A stretch of 20,553 nucleotides of DNA, taken from positions 1 to 20,553 of the forward strand of contig CAMMST010000046.1 of assembly GCA_946499615.1 (NCBI GenBank). The letters are read 5' to 3'. The notes beneath the pieces were generated by a model, which was not told the DNA's origin, did not search any database, and worked only from the letters and a program-made list of their open reading frames with translations. Position numbers and translations under genes: made by a program. Of the stretch, positions 1-8,598 are shown piece by piece; position 1 is the stretch's first letter; the number at the start of each line of letters is the position of its first letter. The DNA comes from Enterococcus_E cecorum_B. GTDB lineage: Bacteria; Bacillota; Bacilli; Lactobacillales; Enterococcaceae.

Positions 1-63
1 GAGATTTTCACAAGCGGGAGGGCGAATTTCACAATGTCTAGCTGCTGAACGCCGTATAGAATA
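1..63 (+). repeat. 3' part of a 136-bp structured repeat (copy 1, cut by window edge)
   Basis: This is the right-hand part of the repeat seen complete at 5609-5744 and 8597-8732. From the GATTTT at position 3 to the next AAGGATGTGAGGCG at 64 there are 61 bases, the same distance as in the copy at 8597-8732, and the GCTGAAC near the end matches GGCGAAC/GCCGAAC of the other copies. It is more diverged than they are. Its left arm is outside the window, so its folding cannot be tested. Confidence 0.6.
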
Positions 64-92
64 AAGGATGTGAGGCGGGTCGATCCACATCC
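64..92 (+). repeat. 5' fragment of the structured repeat
   Basis: It begins with the exact 14-mer AAGGATGTGAGGCG and matches the first 19 bases of the copy at 8597, then diverges. It is immediately followed by CACATCC, which is the reverse complement of its own GGATGTG (66-72 against 83-89), so the fragment can close into a short hairpin. As with the other two copies, a longer unit is followed directly by a 5' fragment of a second one. Confidence 0.6.
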
Positions 93-110
93 ATAATAAA
101 GAATATGTAA

Positions 111-157
111 AAAGCATCTGTATCACGTTGTGGATAGCGCGATACGGATGCTTTTTT
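111..157. terminator. bidirectional intrinsic terminator
   Basis: Arms 111-124 and 141-154 pair over 14 bases (one G-U wobble on the plus strand), with a 16-base loop and a T-run on both sides (T6 on plus, about T5 on minus). It lies directly behind the stop of the minus-strand ABC ATPase gene and also closes whatever is transcribed rightward from before the window. Confidence 0.85.
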
Positions 158-159
158 GA

Positions 160-942
160 TTAATCAAATTTTGGATAAATAGCTACACGATTTTCCTGAA
201 TGGGAATAATTTGAATCGCTTGCTCATAAAAGTTTTGTAAGTTATCAGGTTGCATCAATAAATCAAGTGGACCTTGGGCAAAAATTCGACCTTGTTTGAG
301 CATCAATAATTGATTTAAACTAGCAGGTAATTCATCAATATGATGGGTAACAAAAAGCAAAGTAGGTGCCTCTGGTGTTTCCATTAATTGATTGATAAAA
401 CCTAAAAATTGTTCTTTCGCAAATAAATCCAAGCCGTTGCACGGTTCGTCTAAAATCAAAAGTTCAGGTTTACTGATTAAGGCACGGGCGATTAAAACAA
501 TTTGCTTTTCACCTTGAGAAAGTACTTGAAATGGTTTGCCGATTAAATGTTGGGCATGCAATTGAACTAAAATTTCTTTTGCCTGTTCCAATTCGCTTTT
601 CTTATATTCTTGATAGATGCCAAAGCTTGCAAACTTTCCAGACAAGACAATTTTTTCAGCACTTTCATATTGAGGGATGCGTGTTTGCATGTGATTGGCA
701 ATCCAACCAATTCTCTTGTTTAATTCAGGAATAGAAGTATGACCAAATGTTTGACCAAGCACGGTTAATTTGCCAGTTGTCGGCCAAAGATTTCCAGTAA
801 TTAATTGTAAGAGTAGTGATTTTCCGGCACCATTTAGCCCTAAAATCCCCCAATGTTCTCCTTTTTTGATTTGCCAATTGATATCTTGGAGTAAAGTCAG
901 TTGATTTCGGATTAAAGAAACATCTTCAAAAGATAAAATCAT
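160..942 (-). CDS. YlmA-like ABC transporter ATP-binding protein
   Basis: This is a stand-alone cytoplasmic ABC ATPase of 260 residues. Visible motifs are Walker A GLNGAGKS (35-42), signature LSQGEKQ (141-147), Walker B LLILDEP (161-167), D-loop GLD (170-172) and the H-loop histidine in VTHH (198-201). The style resembles Bacillus YlmA-type ATPases (from memory), whose transported substrate is not established. The ATG at 942 is chosen over an upstream TTG at 999 because an AAAGG box lies 11 bases before it and because the longer frame would run through the -10 box of the gene's own promoter. No permease gene of matching type is adjacent, and the partner is unknown. It is divergent from the gene at 1089. 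Confidence 0.85.
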   Translation of the reverse strand: MILSFEDVSLIRNQLTLLQDINWQIKKGEHWGILGLNGAGKSLLLQLITGNLWPTTGKLTVLGQTFGHTSIPELNKRIGWIANHMQTRIPQYESAEKIVLSGKFASFGIYQEYKKSELEQAKEILVQLHAQHLIGKPFQVLSQGEKQIVLIARALISKPELLILDEPCNGLDLFAKEQFLGFINQLMETPEAPTLLFVTHHIDELPASLNQLLMLKQGRIFAQGPLDLLMQPDNLQNFYEQAIQIIPIQENRVAIYPKFD

Positions 943-984
943 GTGACCACACACCTTTCTATTTTCTTCCTTTTTTATTCTTAA

Positions 985-1012
985 ATTATAGCGCAACAAA
1001 AAGAAATTGCAA
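985..1012 (-). promoter_or_regulatory. promoter of the YlmA-like gene
   Basis: On the minus strand TTGCAA (1012-1007) and TATAAT (990-985) are separated by 16 bases, a good sigma-A match. The -10 hexamer lies 43 bases before the chosen ATG at 942. Confidence 0.7.
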
Positions 1013-1037
1013 CGGTAGTAAAACTTATGGATATAGA

Positions 1038-1065
1038 TTGAAAACGATTTAAATTACGCTATAAT
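1038..1065 (+). promoter_or_regulatory. promoter of the 1089 gene
   Basis: TTGAAA (1038-1043) and TATAAT (1060-1065) are separated by 16 bases and lie directly before the AAAGGG ribosome binding site (1076-1081). It is back to back with the leftward promoter at 985-1012. Confidence 0.75.
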
Positions 1066-1088
1066 AAAGATAATGAAAGGGTGGTTGT

Positions 1089-1397
1089 ATGATGGAATTG
1101 TGGCAAACCTTATTGAGTAAATGGCGTTTAGGTGAAAAAGTGCATCAAGGGATTACCTATCGCTTGGTGAGTAAGTCTTTTAATCAGTATGAGTTGAGTA
1201 AAATTATCATTGGTCCATGTGGAGAAAAGAATTATCATCCACGGATTATGATTGAAGAAATTGATGGCCGACCAGTGGCACAGAGCTTAATTGATTATGA
1301 AGTCACTCCGATTTTGAATCTAAAACGCGAAAATGATGAGGAACTGATTAATCAAGCTTTTGTGCAATTGATGGAAGAATTTATTGCCATTGCCTAA
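1089..1397 (+). CDS. small conserved-looking protein of unknown function
   Basis: A 102-residue soluble protein that I do not recognise. It has no signal peptide or membrane segment; the N-terminus is basic and aromatic and the C-terminal 25 residues look helical and acidic. An AAAGGG box stands 7 bases before the ATG at 1089; a second ATG follows at once at 1092 and could equally be the start. It forms a single-gene unit with its own promoter and a strong terminator. Good expression signals make a real gene likely, but no function can be assigned. Confidence 0.75.
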   Translation: MMELWQTLLSKWRLGEKVHQGITYRLVSKSFNQYELSKIIIGPCGEKNYHPRIMIEEIDGRPVAQSLIDYEVTPILNLKRENDEELINQAFVQLMEEFIAIA

Positions 1398-1403
1398 AGT
1401 TTG

Positions 1404-1439
1404 GCACGTAGCGGTTTTTATAGGCGTTACGTGCTTTTT
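1404..1439 (+). terminator. intrinsic terminator
   Basis: GCACGTAGCG (1404-1413) pairs with CGTTACGTGC (1425-1434) with one mismatch and is followed by five Ts. It closes the one-gene unit at 1089-1397. Confidence 0.85.
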
Positions 1440-1539
1440 AGGTTACAAAATTGTAAGGTTTGGTTAGATTGGTCGAAGGATTTCAATCATGGAAGATGTT
1501 AGAATAGGATTATAGAAAGAGAGAAAGTAAGGTGGGAAA

Positions 1540-3582
1540 ATGAATACGCTATCTATTGCTTTGAGAAATGTTGTGAAAAGTATGCGCAGTTTCATTATTT
1601 ATTTTATTTCTTTGTCTATTGGTATTTCTATGTTCTATGCTTTTAATGCTTTGCAAGACCAACCATTATTCCTACATTTCACCAGACAGTTTGCGCATAG
1701 TTTTGATTCGTTATTTGATTCTTTAAATCGTCTGAATTATTTTATCGCTTTTGTTTTTGCAATATTGATTATTTATGCCAATGCTTATCTTTTTAAAAAA
1801 CGAAAACAAGAATTTGGTTTATATATGTTACTAGGAATGAGTAAGAAAAAAGTGTATAAAATATTATTTATTGAAACCTTTTTGATAGGCATTCTTTCGC
1901 TTGGATTTGGTTTGATTCTTGGGTTAGGTTGTTCGCAATTGATCAATATTTTGATTGGTAAGTTCTATGTAGAATCTGCTAAATGGATGGTTGCTCAATT
2001 TTCAGTTTCAGCTATGGTAAAGACTTTACAGACTTTTGTATTTCTATATGTACTGGCATTTATTTTGGGAATGTTTAGTTTACGCAAAACAAAATTAATT
2101 GATTTGTTTCAAGCAAAGTCAAAAAATGAAAAAAATTGGTGGCAAAACCCCTGGATTGGCGGAATGCTTAATTTCGTAGGTATAGGATGTCTGTATTTTG
2201 GTTTTTGGCGACTGATACAGATTGGCCGAAGTCTAGATGATTTCAATCGTTTGGATGATTTTTCTATTGCTTGTTTGGCTATTATTGTTGGCACATACAG
2301 TCTCTATTTAGGCATTGCTTCGATTATCCCTATTCTTTTGCCTCAGTTTAAAAATTATTATTATCGTGGGATTCATAGTTTTGGAATGCGCCAGTTTACG
2401 CAACAAATTAGTGGAAGTATTTTTTCGATAGCGACGATTTGTTTATTACAATTTATGGGGCTAGTTATTTTGCTAGGAAGTTACAACATTAAAACTAGTA
2501 TTGAGTATAATAGTACACGATATCTAGCCTATGATCAACAAATCCAAATTTTACCATATGAGACGATTGGTCAAAAAATTCCCCAGTTTGATAATGAAAA
2601 GGTACAACAAATTAGCGAGGAGTTAGACAATTATTTTGCACCTTTTACCAAGCAGGAAAAGCATTTCGAACTATATGCATTGGATGATATTAGTGATTAT
2701 TCTCAAAAAGCTCAACATTTTGGACTACCTCTGCAGTATATTTCTCGCCCAGTTTTTATAAAAAATTCTCAATATAATCAAATTGCGAGAGATTTTGATC
2801 TGCCGAAAATAAAGCTATCTCCCCAAGAATATACGTTCCTCTCTATGGACAAAAATTATGCATTATATTCTGAAACTGAAGCTATTTTATCAAAAAAATT
2901 ACCTGATATTCATTTGTTTGCTAGAACCTTTCATGCAAACCCACCAAGAGTGATAGATGGAATGTTATTACAAGCTGAAGGTCTCTTTAGTTTTTATTCA
3001 TATATTGTGTTAAATGATAAAGTTTTTGATGAGATTGCTTTTCGTCCGTATATGCAAGTGTGTAATTTTACATACAATCAAAAAGGGGAAAATCAAGCAA
3101 AATTATTAGATAAAAATTATAAGATGCTGGTAAAAAAATATAAGAAGGCGTTCAATCTGATTAATGTTTCAAAAAATCAAGTTATTTCAAGGGCAGATGC
3201 TGAAGCGATTGGCATTATGGTAATTGGGTTAAATTTAAGTATCTTTTTATTCATTGCAGCGATTAGTGTTTTGGCATTAAAGAGTTTATTGGATTTTGAG
3301 TCCTATCAACAGAATTTTCGCTTGTTACGAAGATTAGGAGCTAATGAGGCGATGATTCGACGGTCATTGTTCCACCAGTTAGCACTATATTTCTATTTGC
3401 CATTAATTGGTGCAATATTAGAAACTGGAATTGCCTTACTCTTTTTGAATGATTTTTTGAAATCCATGTACTTCACTTTACAATTAAATAGTGTAATTTC
3501 AATTAGTGCCTTTGTTATAGGGCTACATTTCATTTATTTGTTGCTTGCTTATGGTGTTAATCAAGTAGCTTTGAGAGATTGA
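1540..3582 (+). CDS. FtsX/BceB-type ABC transporter permease
   Basis: A 680-residue polytopic membrane protein. About seven membrane segments lie between residues 18 and 315, then an external domain of about 240 residues (315-555), then about three segments to the C-terminus. The stretch RKQEFGLYMLLG (88-99), just inside the second segment, is characteristic of FtsX-domain permeases, and the large loop before the last segments is the BceB/VraG hallmark. Members of that family sense and remove peptide antibiotics acting at the cell wall, with a BceA ATPase and usually a BceRS two-component system. Here neither is adjacent: the gene stands alone between two terminators. AAGGTGGG lies directly before the ATG. 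The family call is firm; the peptide-resistance role is inference. Confidence 0.85.
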   Translation: MNTLSIALRNVVKSMRSFIIYFISLSIGISMFYAFNALQDQPLFLHFTRQFAHSFDSLFDSLNRLNYFIAFVFAILIIYANAYLFKKRKQEFGLYMLLGMSKKKVYKILFIETFLIGILSLGFGLILGLGCSQLINILIGKFYVESAKWMVAQFSVSAMVKTLQTFVFLYVLAFILGMFSLRKTKLIDLFQAKSKNEKNWWQNPWIGGMLNFVGIGCLYFGFWRLIQIGRSLDDFNRLDDFSIACLAIIVGTYSLYLGIASIIPILLPQFKNYYYRGIHSFGMRQFTQQISGSIFSIATICLLQFMGLVILLGSYNIKTSIEYNSTRYLAYDQQIQILPYETIGQKIPQFDNEKVQQISEELDNYFAPFTKQEKHFELYALDDISDYSQKAQHFGLPLQYISRPVFIKNSQYNQIARDFDLPKIKLSPQEYTFLSMDKNYALYSETEAILSKKLPDIHLFARTFHANPPRVIDGMLLQAEGLFSFYSYIVLNDKVFDEIAFRPYMQVCNFTYNQKGENQAKLLDKNYKMLVKKYKKAFNLINVSKNQVISRADAEAIGIMVIGLNLSIFLFIAAISVLALKSLLDFESYQQNFRLLRRLGANEAMIRRSLFHQLALYFYLPLIGAILETGIALLFLNDFLKSMYFTLQLNSVISISAFVIGLHFIYLLLAYGVNQVALRD

Positions 3583-3594
3583 AGGAAAAGTAAA

Positions 3595-3635
3595 AGAACC
3601 ATCCTCTCCTTTTTGGGAGAGTGATGGTTCTTTTT
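3595..3635. terminator. bidirectional terminator between convergent genes
   Basis: Arms 3595-3609 and 3615-3631 pair almost fully (one bulged base) around a T5 loop. A T5 run follows on plus and T4 on minus. It separates the rightward permease gene from the leftward P-type ATPase gene, whose stop codon lies within its right edge. Confidence 0.85.
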
Positions 3636-5433
3636 AGTCATTATGAGCTCGTAACGCACTGATAATAGCGACAACATCGACCACTTCTTGGAACATGGCA
3701 CCAATGAAGGTTGGAATCAATCCAAATGATGCGATAAACATTAATACAACACAGACTGCAATCCCAATGAGCACAGATTGTTGGGCTATTTTTACGGTAT
3801 CTTTAGCAATCGTAATACTTTGCGCGACTTTGCTAAAATCATCTTTTAAAATGACGACATCTGCAGTTTCGCTGGCAGCCGTTGCCCCGTGAGCCCCCAT
3901 TGCAATCCCGACACTCGCAGTGGCAAGCGCAGGAGCATCATTAATCCCATCGCCAACCATCGCCGTTAGTCCATGATTTGCAATGGTTTCTTGGATATGG
4001 CTAATTTTTTCTTCGGGTAGACATTCAGCAAAGACATCCTCAGTATCAATCCCTACTTCTTTGGCCACTTTTTGGGCAGCTAGTTTTTTGTCACCTGTTA
4101 CCATAATTAAGTGTTGTAACCCTAGATTTCGCAGTTGTTGAATCGTATGTTTGGCTTCTGGTCGTAGTGTATCTGTAAAGGTAAAGTGTCCTAGATATTG
4201 CCCGTTTTGTGCGACAAAGACACTGGTTTTATTGGTCAAATTTTGTGGAAGTCCCGTTTTAATCAGACTACTTTTACCAATCATATAAGTATGGTTATCA
4301 ACCCTTCCTTTAATTCCATGCCCTTTGATTTCACTGATGGCATCAATTGGTAAAAATTCAATATGTTGATTTTTGGCTTCTTGGACGATACTTCTAGCTA
4401 AAATATGGGTAGAGTTTTGTTCCAGACTTGCTACAATTTGTAAGAAATCAGCCGTTGAAATAGCATCGGTATGCGCAATGTTTTCAACTTTCAATATTCC
4501 TGAAGTGATGGTCCCTGTTTTATCAAAGGCAATGTTTTTTAGGTGAGCCAGTTTCTCTATTGCTGTTCCGTTTTTAACAACAATTCCATGCCGGCTTTCA
4601 CGACTCATCCCGGCCACGAAAGCAATCGGAGCTGCTAAAATTAACGGACATGGAGAAGCAACGACCATGACTTGTGCAAAACGAATGGGATCTTTACTCA
4701 AATACCAAGCAATCCCACCTAAAATATAAGCAAGTAAAGTGAATGGAATGGCATATCTATCCGCCATCCGGACAAAGCTTGCTGGCGTTTCACTGGATTG
4801 TTGCACCAGTTGCACCAAGCGTTGGTACTGACTATCTACGGCTAAATGCGTTACTTTTAAATGTAAACTGACATCCCCATTGATCGCTCCTGACATCAGG
4901 TTTTCCCCTTGTTTCTTTTCAACAGGAATGGATTCACCTGTTAAGGAAGCTTCATTAATAGTTGCTACTTCATCTAATAATTCACCATCAATAGGAATCA
5001 TTTCATTTGGTTTAACGACAATTGTTTGCCCTATTTTGATTTTTTCTAGTGGATAATCGACTAATTCTTCCTCTTCAATCACGTGAGCAATTTCGGGTGT
5101 TTGGTCGAGTAAGCTTTGTAATTCTTGGTTTGCTTTTTTTCCAGCATAATTTTCCAATGATTCGCCACCAGTAAGCATAATAAGAACGACTAAGCTGGCC
5201 CAGTATTCACCAACGATTAGTGTTGAGATAATAGCTGTGATTGCTAAGATATCGACGCCAAAATTTCCTTGACGCAAAGTTTGAATCATTTCAATCAACA
5301 TCGAAAAAGCAATGATACTACTGATAACGGTCACGATGACTTGTGCTGCTAGCTCTTGATGAAAAACAAATTGCAAAATAAGTGCAATCACGCCAATTAG
5401 AATAGTTATATATAATTTTTTTTGATCAGACAT
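3634..5433 (-). CDS. P1B-type metal-transporting ATPase, probable iron/metal efflux
   Basis: A 599-residue membrane ATPase that would pump a metal ion out of the cell at the cost of ATP. In order: three or four N-terminal membrane segments with no heavy-metal-binding domain before them; actuator motif TGES (165-168); membrane metal site SPC (260-262); phosphorylation site DKTGT (304-308); TGD (447-449); GDGIND (494-499); two C-terminal segments ending QEVVD (582-586). SPC is the site of the P1B-4 group (PfeT, PmtA, FrvA, CtpD types), but the HEG triplet that I recall for that group's last segment is QEV here, and the usual HP dipeptide of the nucleotide domain is HI (343-344). The upstream PerR-type box and GATAAT motifs favour Fe(II) efflux; cobalt, zinc or manganese cannot be excluded. 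GAGGGG lies 7 bases before the ATG. Confidence 0.85.
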   Translation of the reverse strand: MSDQKKLYITILIGVIALILQFVFHQELAAQVIVTVISSIIAFSMLIEMIQTLRQGNFGVDILAITAIISTLIVGEYWASLVVLIMLTGGESLENYAGKKANQELQSLLDQTPEIAHVIEEEELVDYPLEKIKIGQTIVVKPNEMIPIDGELLDEVATINEASLTGESIPVEKKQGENLMSGAINGDVSLHLKVTHLAVDSQYQRLVQLVQQSSETPASFVRMADRYAIPFTLLAYILGGIAWYLSKDPIRFAQVMVVASPCPLILAAPIAFVAGMSRESRHGIVVKNGTAIEKLAHLKNIAFDKTGTITSGILKVENIAHTDAISTADFLQIVASLEQNSTHILARSIVQEAKNQHIEFLPIDAISEIKGHGIKGRVDNHTYMIGKSSLIKTGLPQNLTNKTSVFVAQNGQYLGHFTFTDTLRPEAKHTIQQLRNLGLQHLIMVTGDKKLAAQKVAKEVGIDTEDVFAECLPEEKISHIQETIANHGLTAMVGDGINDAPALATASVGIAMGAHGATAASETADVVILKDDFSKVAQSITIAKDTVKIAQQSVLIGIAVCVVLMFIASFGLIPTFIGAMFQEVVDVVAIISALRAHND

Positions 5434-5456
5434 TTTTATTCCCCTCTTTCACCTTG

Positions 5457-5465
5457 AGTATAGCA
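5457..5465 (-). promoter_or_regulatory. extended -10 promoter of the P-type ATPase gene
   Basis: The minus strand reads TGCTATACT, an extended -10, 23 bases before the ATG. The -35 position (TATCAA, 5485-5480) is poor, which fits either an extended -10 promoter or a need for an activator. A second possible -10, a perfect TATAAT (5559-5554, minus), lies inside the PerR-type box but also lacks a good -35. Confidence 0.5.
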
Positions 5466-5480
5466 TCAATCAAACTTAAT

Positions 5481-5535
5481 TGATAATGAAATAACCTAAT
5501 TGAGAATGATAATCGTTGATATATGAAATTGATAA
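5481..5535. promoter_or_regulatory. cluster of Fur-like GATAAT motifs
   Basis: TGATAAT or a near variant occurs repeatedly: at 5481, at 5501-5515 (TGAGAATGATAATCG, 11 of 14 against the 7-1-7 Fur consensus) and at 5530. The cluster lies between the PerR-type box and the proximal promoter of the metal ATPase. Fur is known to act together with PerR at the Bacillus subtilis pfeT gene; the same arrangement here is an inference from the motifs only. Confidence 0.5.
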
Positions 5536-5545
5536 TCTTTTTCAA

Positions 5546-5560
5546 TTGTAATTATTATAA
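5546..5560. promoter_or_regulatory. PerR-type box
   Basis: TTGTAATTATTATAA matches the PerR consensus TTATAATNATTATAA at 13 of the 14 defined positions. It overlaps a perfect minus-strand TATAAT, so a bound repressor would block RNA polymerase there. It lies 112 bases before the metal ATPase start. Confidence 0.65.
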
Positions 5561-5608
5561 ATTAGGTTCAAACAAGCCAAACCATACAAAATTTGGTAAA
5601 ATAAAACT

Positions 5609-5744
5609 AAGGATGTGAGGCGACTCGATTAGCTACGAGCGGATAAGTTTGTCCAACACGTCGGGAAAGTCCGAGAAGTAAAGACTTTCCCAGACGGGGT
5701 GGCTTATACGCCGAAGTAGCTAGTCGCCGAACACAGATTAAACA
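5609..5744 (+). repeat. 136-bp structured repeat, copy 2
   Basis: It starts with AAGGATGTGAGGCG and runs exactly 136 bases to the next copy of that 14-mer. It folds into one long interrupted hairpin: GGCGAC with GTCGCC, AGCTAC with GTAGCT, GCGGATAAG with CTTATACGC (one internal mismatch), and an apical stem GGGAAAGTC/GACTTTCCC. Copy 3 (8597-8732) has the same stems with different, compensating bases. It lies between the divergent metal ATPase and pip genes. It has no T-run and no coding capacity. It may be a small non-autonomous element or an RNA; the function is unknown. Confidence 0.8.
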
Positions 5745-5763
5745 AAGGATGTGAGGCGACTCG
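5745..5763 (+). repeat. 5' fragment of the structured repeat
   Basis: The 14-mer AAGGATGTGAGGCG plus ACTCG repeats the first 19 bases of the copy at 5609, then the sequence diverges. It follows copy 2 without a gap, as if a second tandem unit had been lost. Confidence 0.7.
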
Positions 5764-5784
5764 GTTTGAGATGAGTTGCTAAGA

Positions 5785-5813
5785 TTGTCAGAATTAATAG
5801 AAAAATCTGATAG
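5785..5813 (+). promoter_or_regulatory. possible pip promoter
   Basis: TTGTCA (5785-5790) is a good -35, but the hexamer 17 bases further on is only TGATAG. No better promoter is seen between the repeat and the gene, so this is a tentative assignment. Confidence 0.35.
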
Positions 5814-5877
5814 GTAAAAAATTAGCTTGTGATTTTTTAGATAGTAAATACAAAGGATAAGCGAGGATGTGATAACG

Positions 5878-8598
5878 ATGAAAACAATTAGAGCAATCAA
5901 AGAACTTTACCTGATGGATTGGCGTCGAATTTTTGCCGTTCCTACAGCGGTATTCTTGGTGGTAGCGATGCTGATTCTACCTTCACTGTATGCTTGGTTT
6001 AATATCAAAGCTTTGTGGGATCCCTATGGTAATACGGGCGACTTACCAATTGCGGTGTATAGTGCCGATGCTGGAGTAAATTTAGAAGGAAAGAAAATTG
6101 ATATCGGTCAAATGGTCAGTGAACAGCTTCATCAAAATCATCAATTAGGTTGGACTTTTGTGAAATCTAAAGACGTATTAGAAGATGGTGTACGTTCGGG
6201 AAAATATTATGCTGGTATTTATTTACCAAAGAATTTTTCCAAAGATTTAGTTAGTTTTATTGGTGGGACGATTGAAAAGCCTGAAATAGAGTATTTTTAC
6301 AATGCCAAGATTAACGCCATTGCACCTAAAATAACTGATAAAGGCGCCTCAACATTACAAAGTGAGATTACGGATAATTTTATCGCAACTTCTAGTCAAA
6401 TTTTAGCCGAAACGATGAACAAAGCCGGTGTTTCCTTAGAGACCAACTATGGTGAAATTGAACATTTAAGCCAATTATTGATGAAGACTAACGATAATTT
6501 AGCGCAAATGGATGAGTATGTGAATCAGTTAAAAGATTTACAACAAAAATTACCTGAGATTAAAGAAAAATATGCTTTAGCGCAAAAAGTTCCTGATTAT
6601 TATCCAGAAATCAATCGACTGGCAGATAAATTGATTGCCGTGAATCAGCATACCAATCAGTTAGATCAGGTGGGACAAACCCTTCTAAAAGTGCAAAAAC
6701 AATTGCCAGCTATTCAACAGGTGCCTAACCGTTTAGATCAATTAAATCAAGATTTTTCCAAAGTGCAGCCAATTTTAACTAAGAGTATAGAAGAGGCGAA
6801 GAGTGCGATAAGTTTAGTAACTCAAGTGCAAGGGTTAGTACCAACGATTCAAGATTTTAATGACAAATCGAATCAATTACTAACAGACTCAGTTACAGGT
6901 GTCGAAAAATTTCAGGAAGCTTTACCAAGTATTGAAAGTAGTCTAAATTTGCAATTACAAGCACTTTTACTTTTTTCACAAACTATGAGCAGCTTTTTAG
7001 ACCAACTTAGTCAAGATTTGCATGTAGTTGATCAAGCACAACTAACCCCTGAGCAACGCCAACAATTACAAATGCTGGTAACAAAAATAGATGAACGAGT
7101 GAATCAAACGAAACAAACGATTGAAAAACAAATCCAATATTTAGAAGTGTTGGGTAAAATTACGGGTCAAGATTTTAGCCAGTCTATCAACCAATTAAAT
7201 CAACTGTTAGCTAAAATCACCCAGATGCAAGAAAAGGCCGGACAAATCAATGGCGTACTTGCTGATTTGCCAAACCAATTAGCAACTGCACAGAACTTAG
7301 TAAGTCAACTTCAAGGAATAAACAATGATTTTAACCGTATTTTGCAAGGAATTGATTTAACTGGATTAAGTAGCCAAATCAATGACACGTTAAGCAATCA
7401 ATTATTGCCAATCCTTAAAGACGGCCAAAAAGTATTAGGTGAGGTTAGCAAAATTGACTTAAAAGATCTATTAGATAAGACAAATCGCGTGTTAAATCAA
7501 GGTATTCAAATTTTAGAAACAGTTTCTACGGATTTACCTACTTATCAACAAAAACTTCAAGTAGCAAACCAACTTGCGAAAAGTCATATGGGCGAATTTA
7601 CGAATGGTGTGAATCAAGCAGTGCAATTCTATCAAAATGATTGGCCGCAAACCAAACAAAAATTGGCCCAAGCAAGTCAATTTGCACAACAAGATTTGCC
7701 AGGGATTGAAAGAGATTATCGACAAGCACTCAAACAAGTCGATGCGAAAATGCCTGAACTGGACCAAACCATTGAACAGGTGAATACATTTATCAATCAA
7801 GATTGGCCAGTGGTACGTACAGCCATCCAAAAATCAGCGCAAGCCTTGCAAGTGGGTGAAACCAAATTACCATTGGATGAACTAATCGAATTGTTGAAAG
7901 TGAATGCTCAAAAAGAAGCAGATTTCTTCAAAGAACCTGTGAAATTAAAAACGACGGCCTTTTATCCAATTAAGAATAACGGGTCAGCCAGTGCACCGTT
8001 TTATACTGCACTTTGTCTATGGGTGGGCTCGTTATTACTTTCAAGTTTGGCAAGTACGAGTGTGTATCTGAACGAACGTCAAAAAGGCAAATATACTTTA
8101 CGTGAACAATTCTTTGCTCGTATGCTTTCGTTCTTAACGATTGGCCTAGGACAAAGCTTAATCGTTGTACTTGGTAATTTGTATTTATTGAAAGTTAGCG
8201 TGACGAATCCAGGATGGTATATTGCGTTTACTGTGTTTATCGGACTTACCTTTATGTCGATTATTTATGTGCTTGTTAGTCTTTTTGGCAATGTCGGTAA
8301 AGGTCTGGGAATTATCTTGCTAGTGCTTTCGATTTCAGGTGGGGGCGGAAACTATCCAATTCAAGTCTCTGGTGCCTTCTTTAGATGGATTAATCCATGG
8401 TTGCCATTTACGTATGCGGTCAATTTATTACGAGAAGCAACAGGTGGCATCTACTTGAGAAACATGTGGGTAGATATTATCTTCTTGATTTGTGCTGGAC
8501 TATTATTTGTCATTTTTGGCACCATCTTCTTCCCAACCAATGACGCCATGGTGAAAAAATTCAACCACCGCACCAAAAACAGCCACTTCTTTCATTAA
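5878..8598 (+). CDS. pip: YhgE/Pip family membrane protein (phage infection protein type)
   Basis: A 906-residue protein with one N-terminal membrane segment (about 17-38), a very long external region (about 40-700) rich in Gln, Leu and Asn and mostly coiled-coil, and five or six membrane segments at the C-terminus (about 705-885). This is the Pip/YhgE layout, an ABC-2-like fold. In lactococci and enterococci Pip proteins are needed for infection by certain phages; their normal job is unsettled, with envelope assembly or secretion suggested. ATG 5878 is chosen with GAGG 11 bases upstream; a GTG at 5869 in frame is too close to that box. The stop codon TAA lies inside the first bases of repeat copy 3, and copy 2 lies upstream. 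Confidence 0.85.
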   Translation: MKTIRAIKELYLMDWRRIFAVPTAVFLVVAMLILPSLYAWFNIKALWDPYGNTGDLPIAVYSADAGVNLEGKKIDIGQMVSEQLHQNHQLGWTFVKSKDVLEDGVRSGKYYAGIYLPKNFSKDLVSFIGGTIEKPEIEYFYNAKINAIAPKITDKGASTLQSEITDNFIATSSQILAETMNKAGVSLETNYGEIEHLSQLLMKTNDNLAQMDEYVNQLKDLQQKLPEIKEKYALAQKVPDYYPEINRLADKLIAVNQHTNQLDQVGQTLLKVQKQLPAIQQVPNRLDQLNQDFSKVQPILTKSIEEAKSAISLVTQVQGLVPTIQDFNDKSNQLLTDSVTGVEKFQEALPSIESSLNLQLQALLLFSQTMSSFLDQLSQDLHVVDQAQLTPEQRQQLQMLVTKIDERVNQTKQTIEKQIQYLEVLGKITGQDFSQSINQLNQLLAKITQMQEKAGQINGVLADLPNQLATAQNLVSQLQGINNDFNRILQGIDLTGLSSQINDTLSNQLLPILKDGQKVLGEVSKIDLKDLLDKTNRVLNQGIQILETVSTDLPTYQQKLQVANQLAKSHMGEFTNGVNQAVQFYQNDWPQTKQKLAQASQFAQQDLPGIERDYRQALKQVDAKMPELDQTIEQVNTFINQDWPVVRTAIQKSAQALQVGETKLPLDELIELLKVNAQKEADFFKEPVKLKTTAFYPIKNNGSASAPFYTALCLWVGSLLLSSLASTSVYLNERQKGKYTLREQFFARMLSFLTIGLGQSLIVVLGNLYLLKVSVTNPGWYIAFTVFIGLTFMSIIYVLVSLFGNVGKGLGIILLVLSISGGGGNYPIQVSGAFFRWINPWLPFTYAVNLLREATGGIYLRNMWVDIIFLICAGLLFVIFGTIFFPTNDAMVKKFNHRTKNSHFFH

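Noticed and set aside
160..3582. YlmA-like ATPase as partner of the BceB-type permease
   Set aside because: The genes are on opposite strands with another gene and a terminator between, and the ATPase is not of BceA type.
5609..5763. Repeated 14-mer with 122 bases between copies as a CRISPR or integron-like array
   Set aside because: Only two starts occur per site, spacing is far too long for CRISPR, no cas genes or integron integrase are present, and the interior is itself conserved structure.
5607..5900. 97-residue open frame on minus between the metal ATPase and pip
   Set aside because: It runs through the structured repeat and its fragment, and overlaps the pip start; the frame is a by-product of those sequences.
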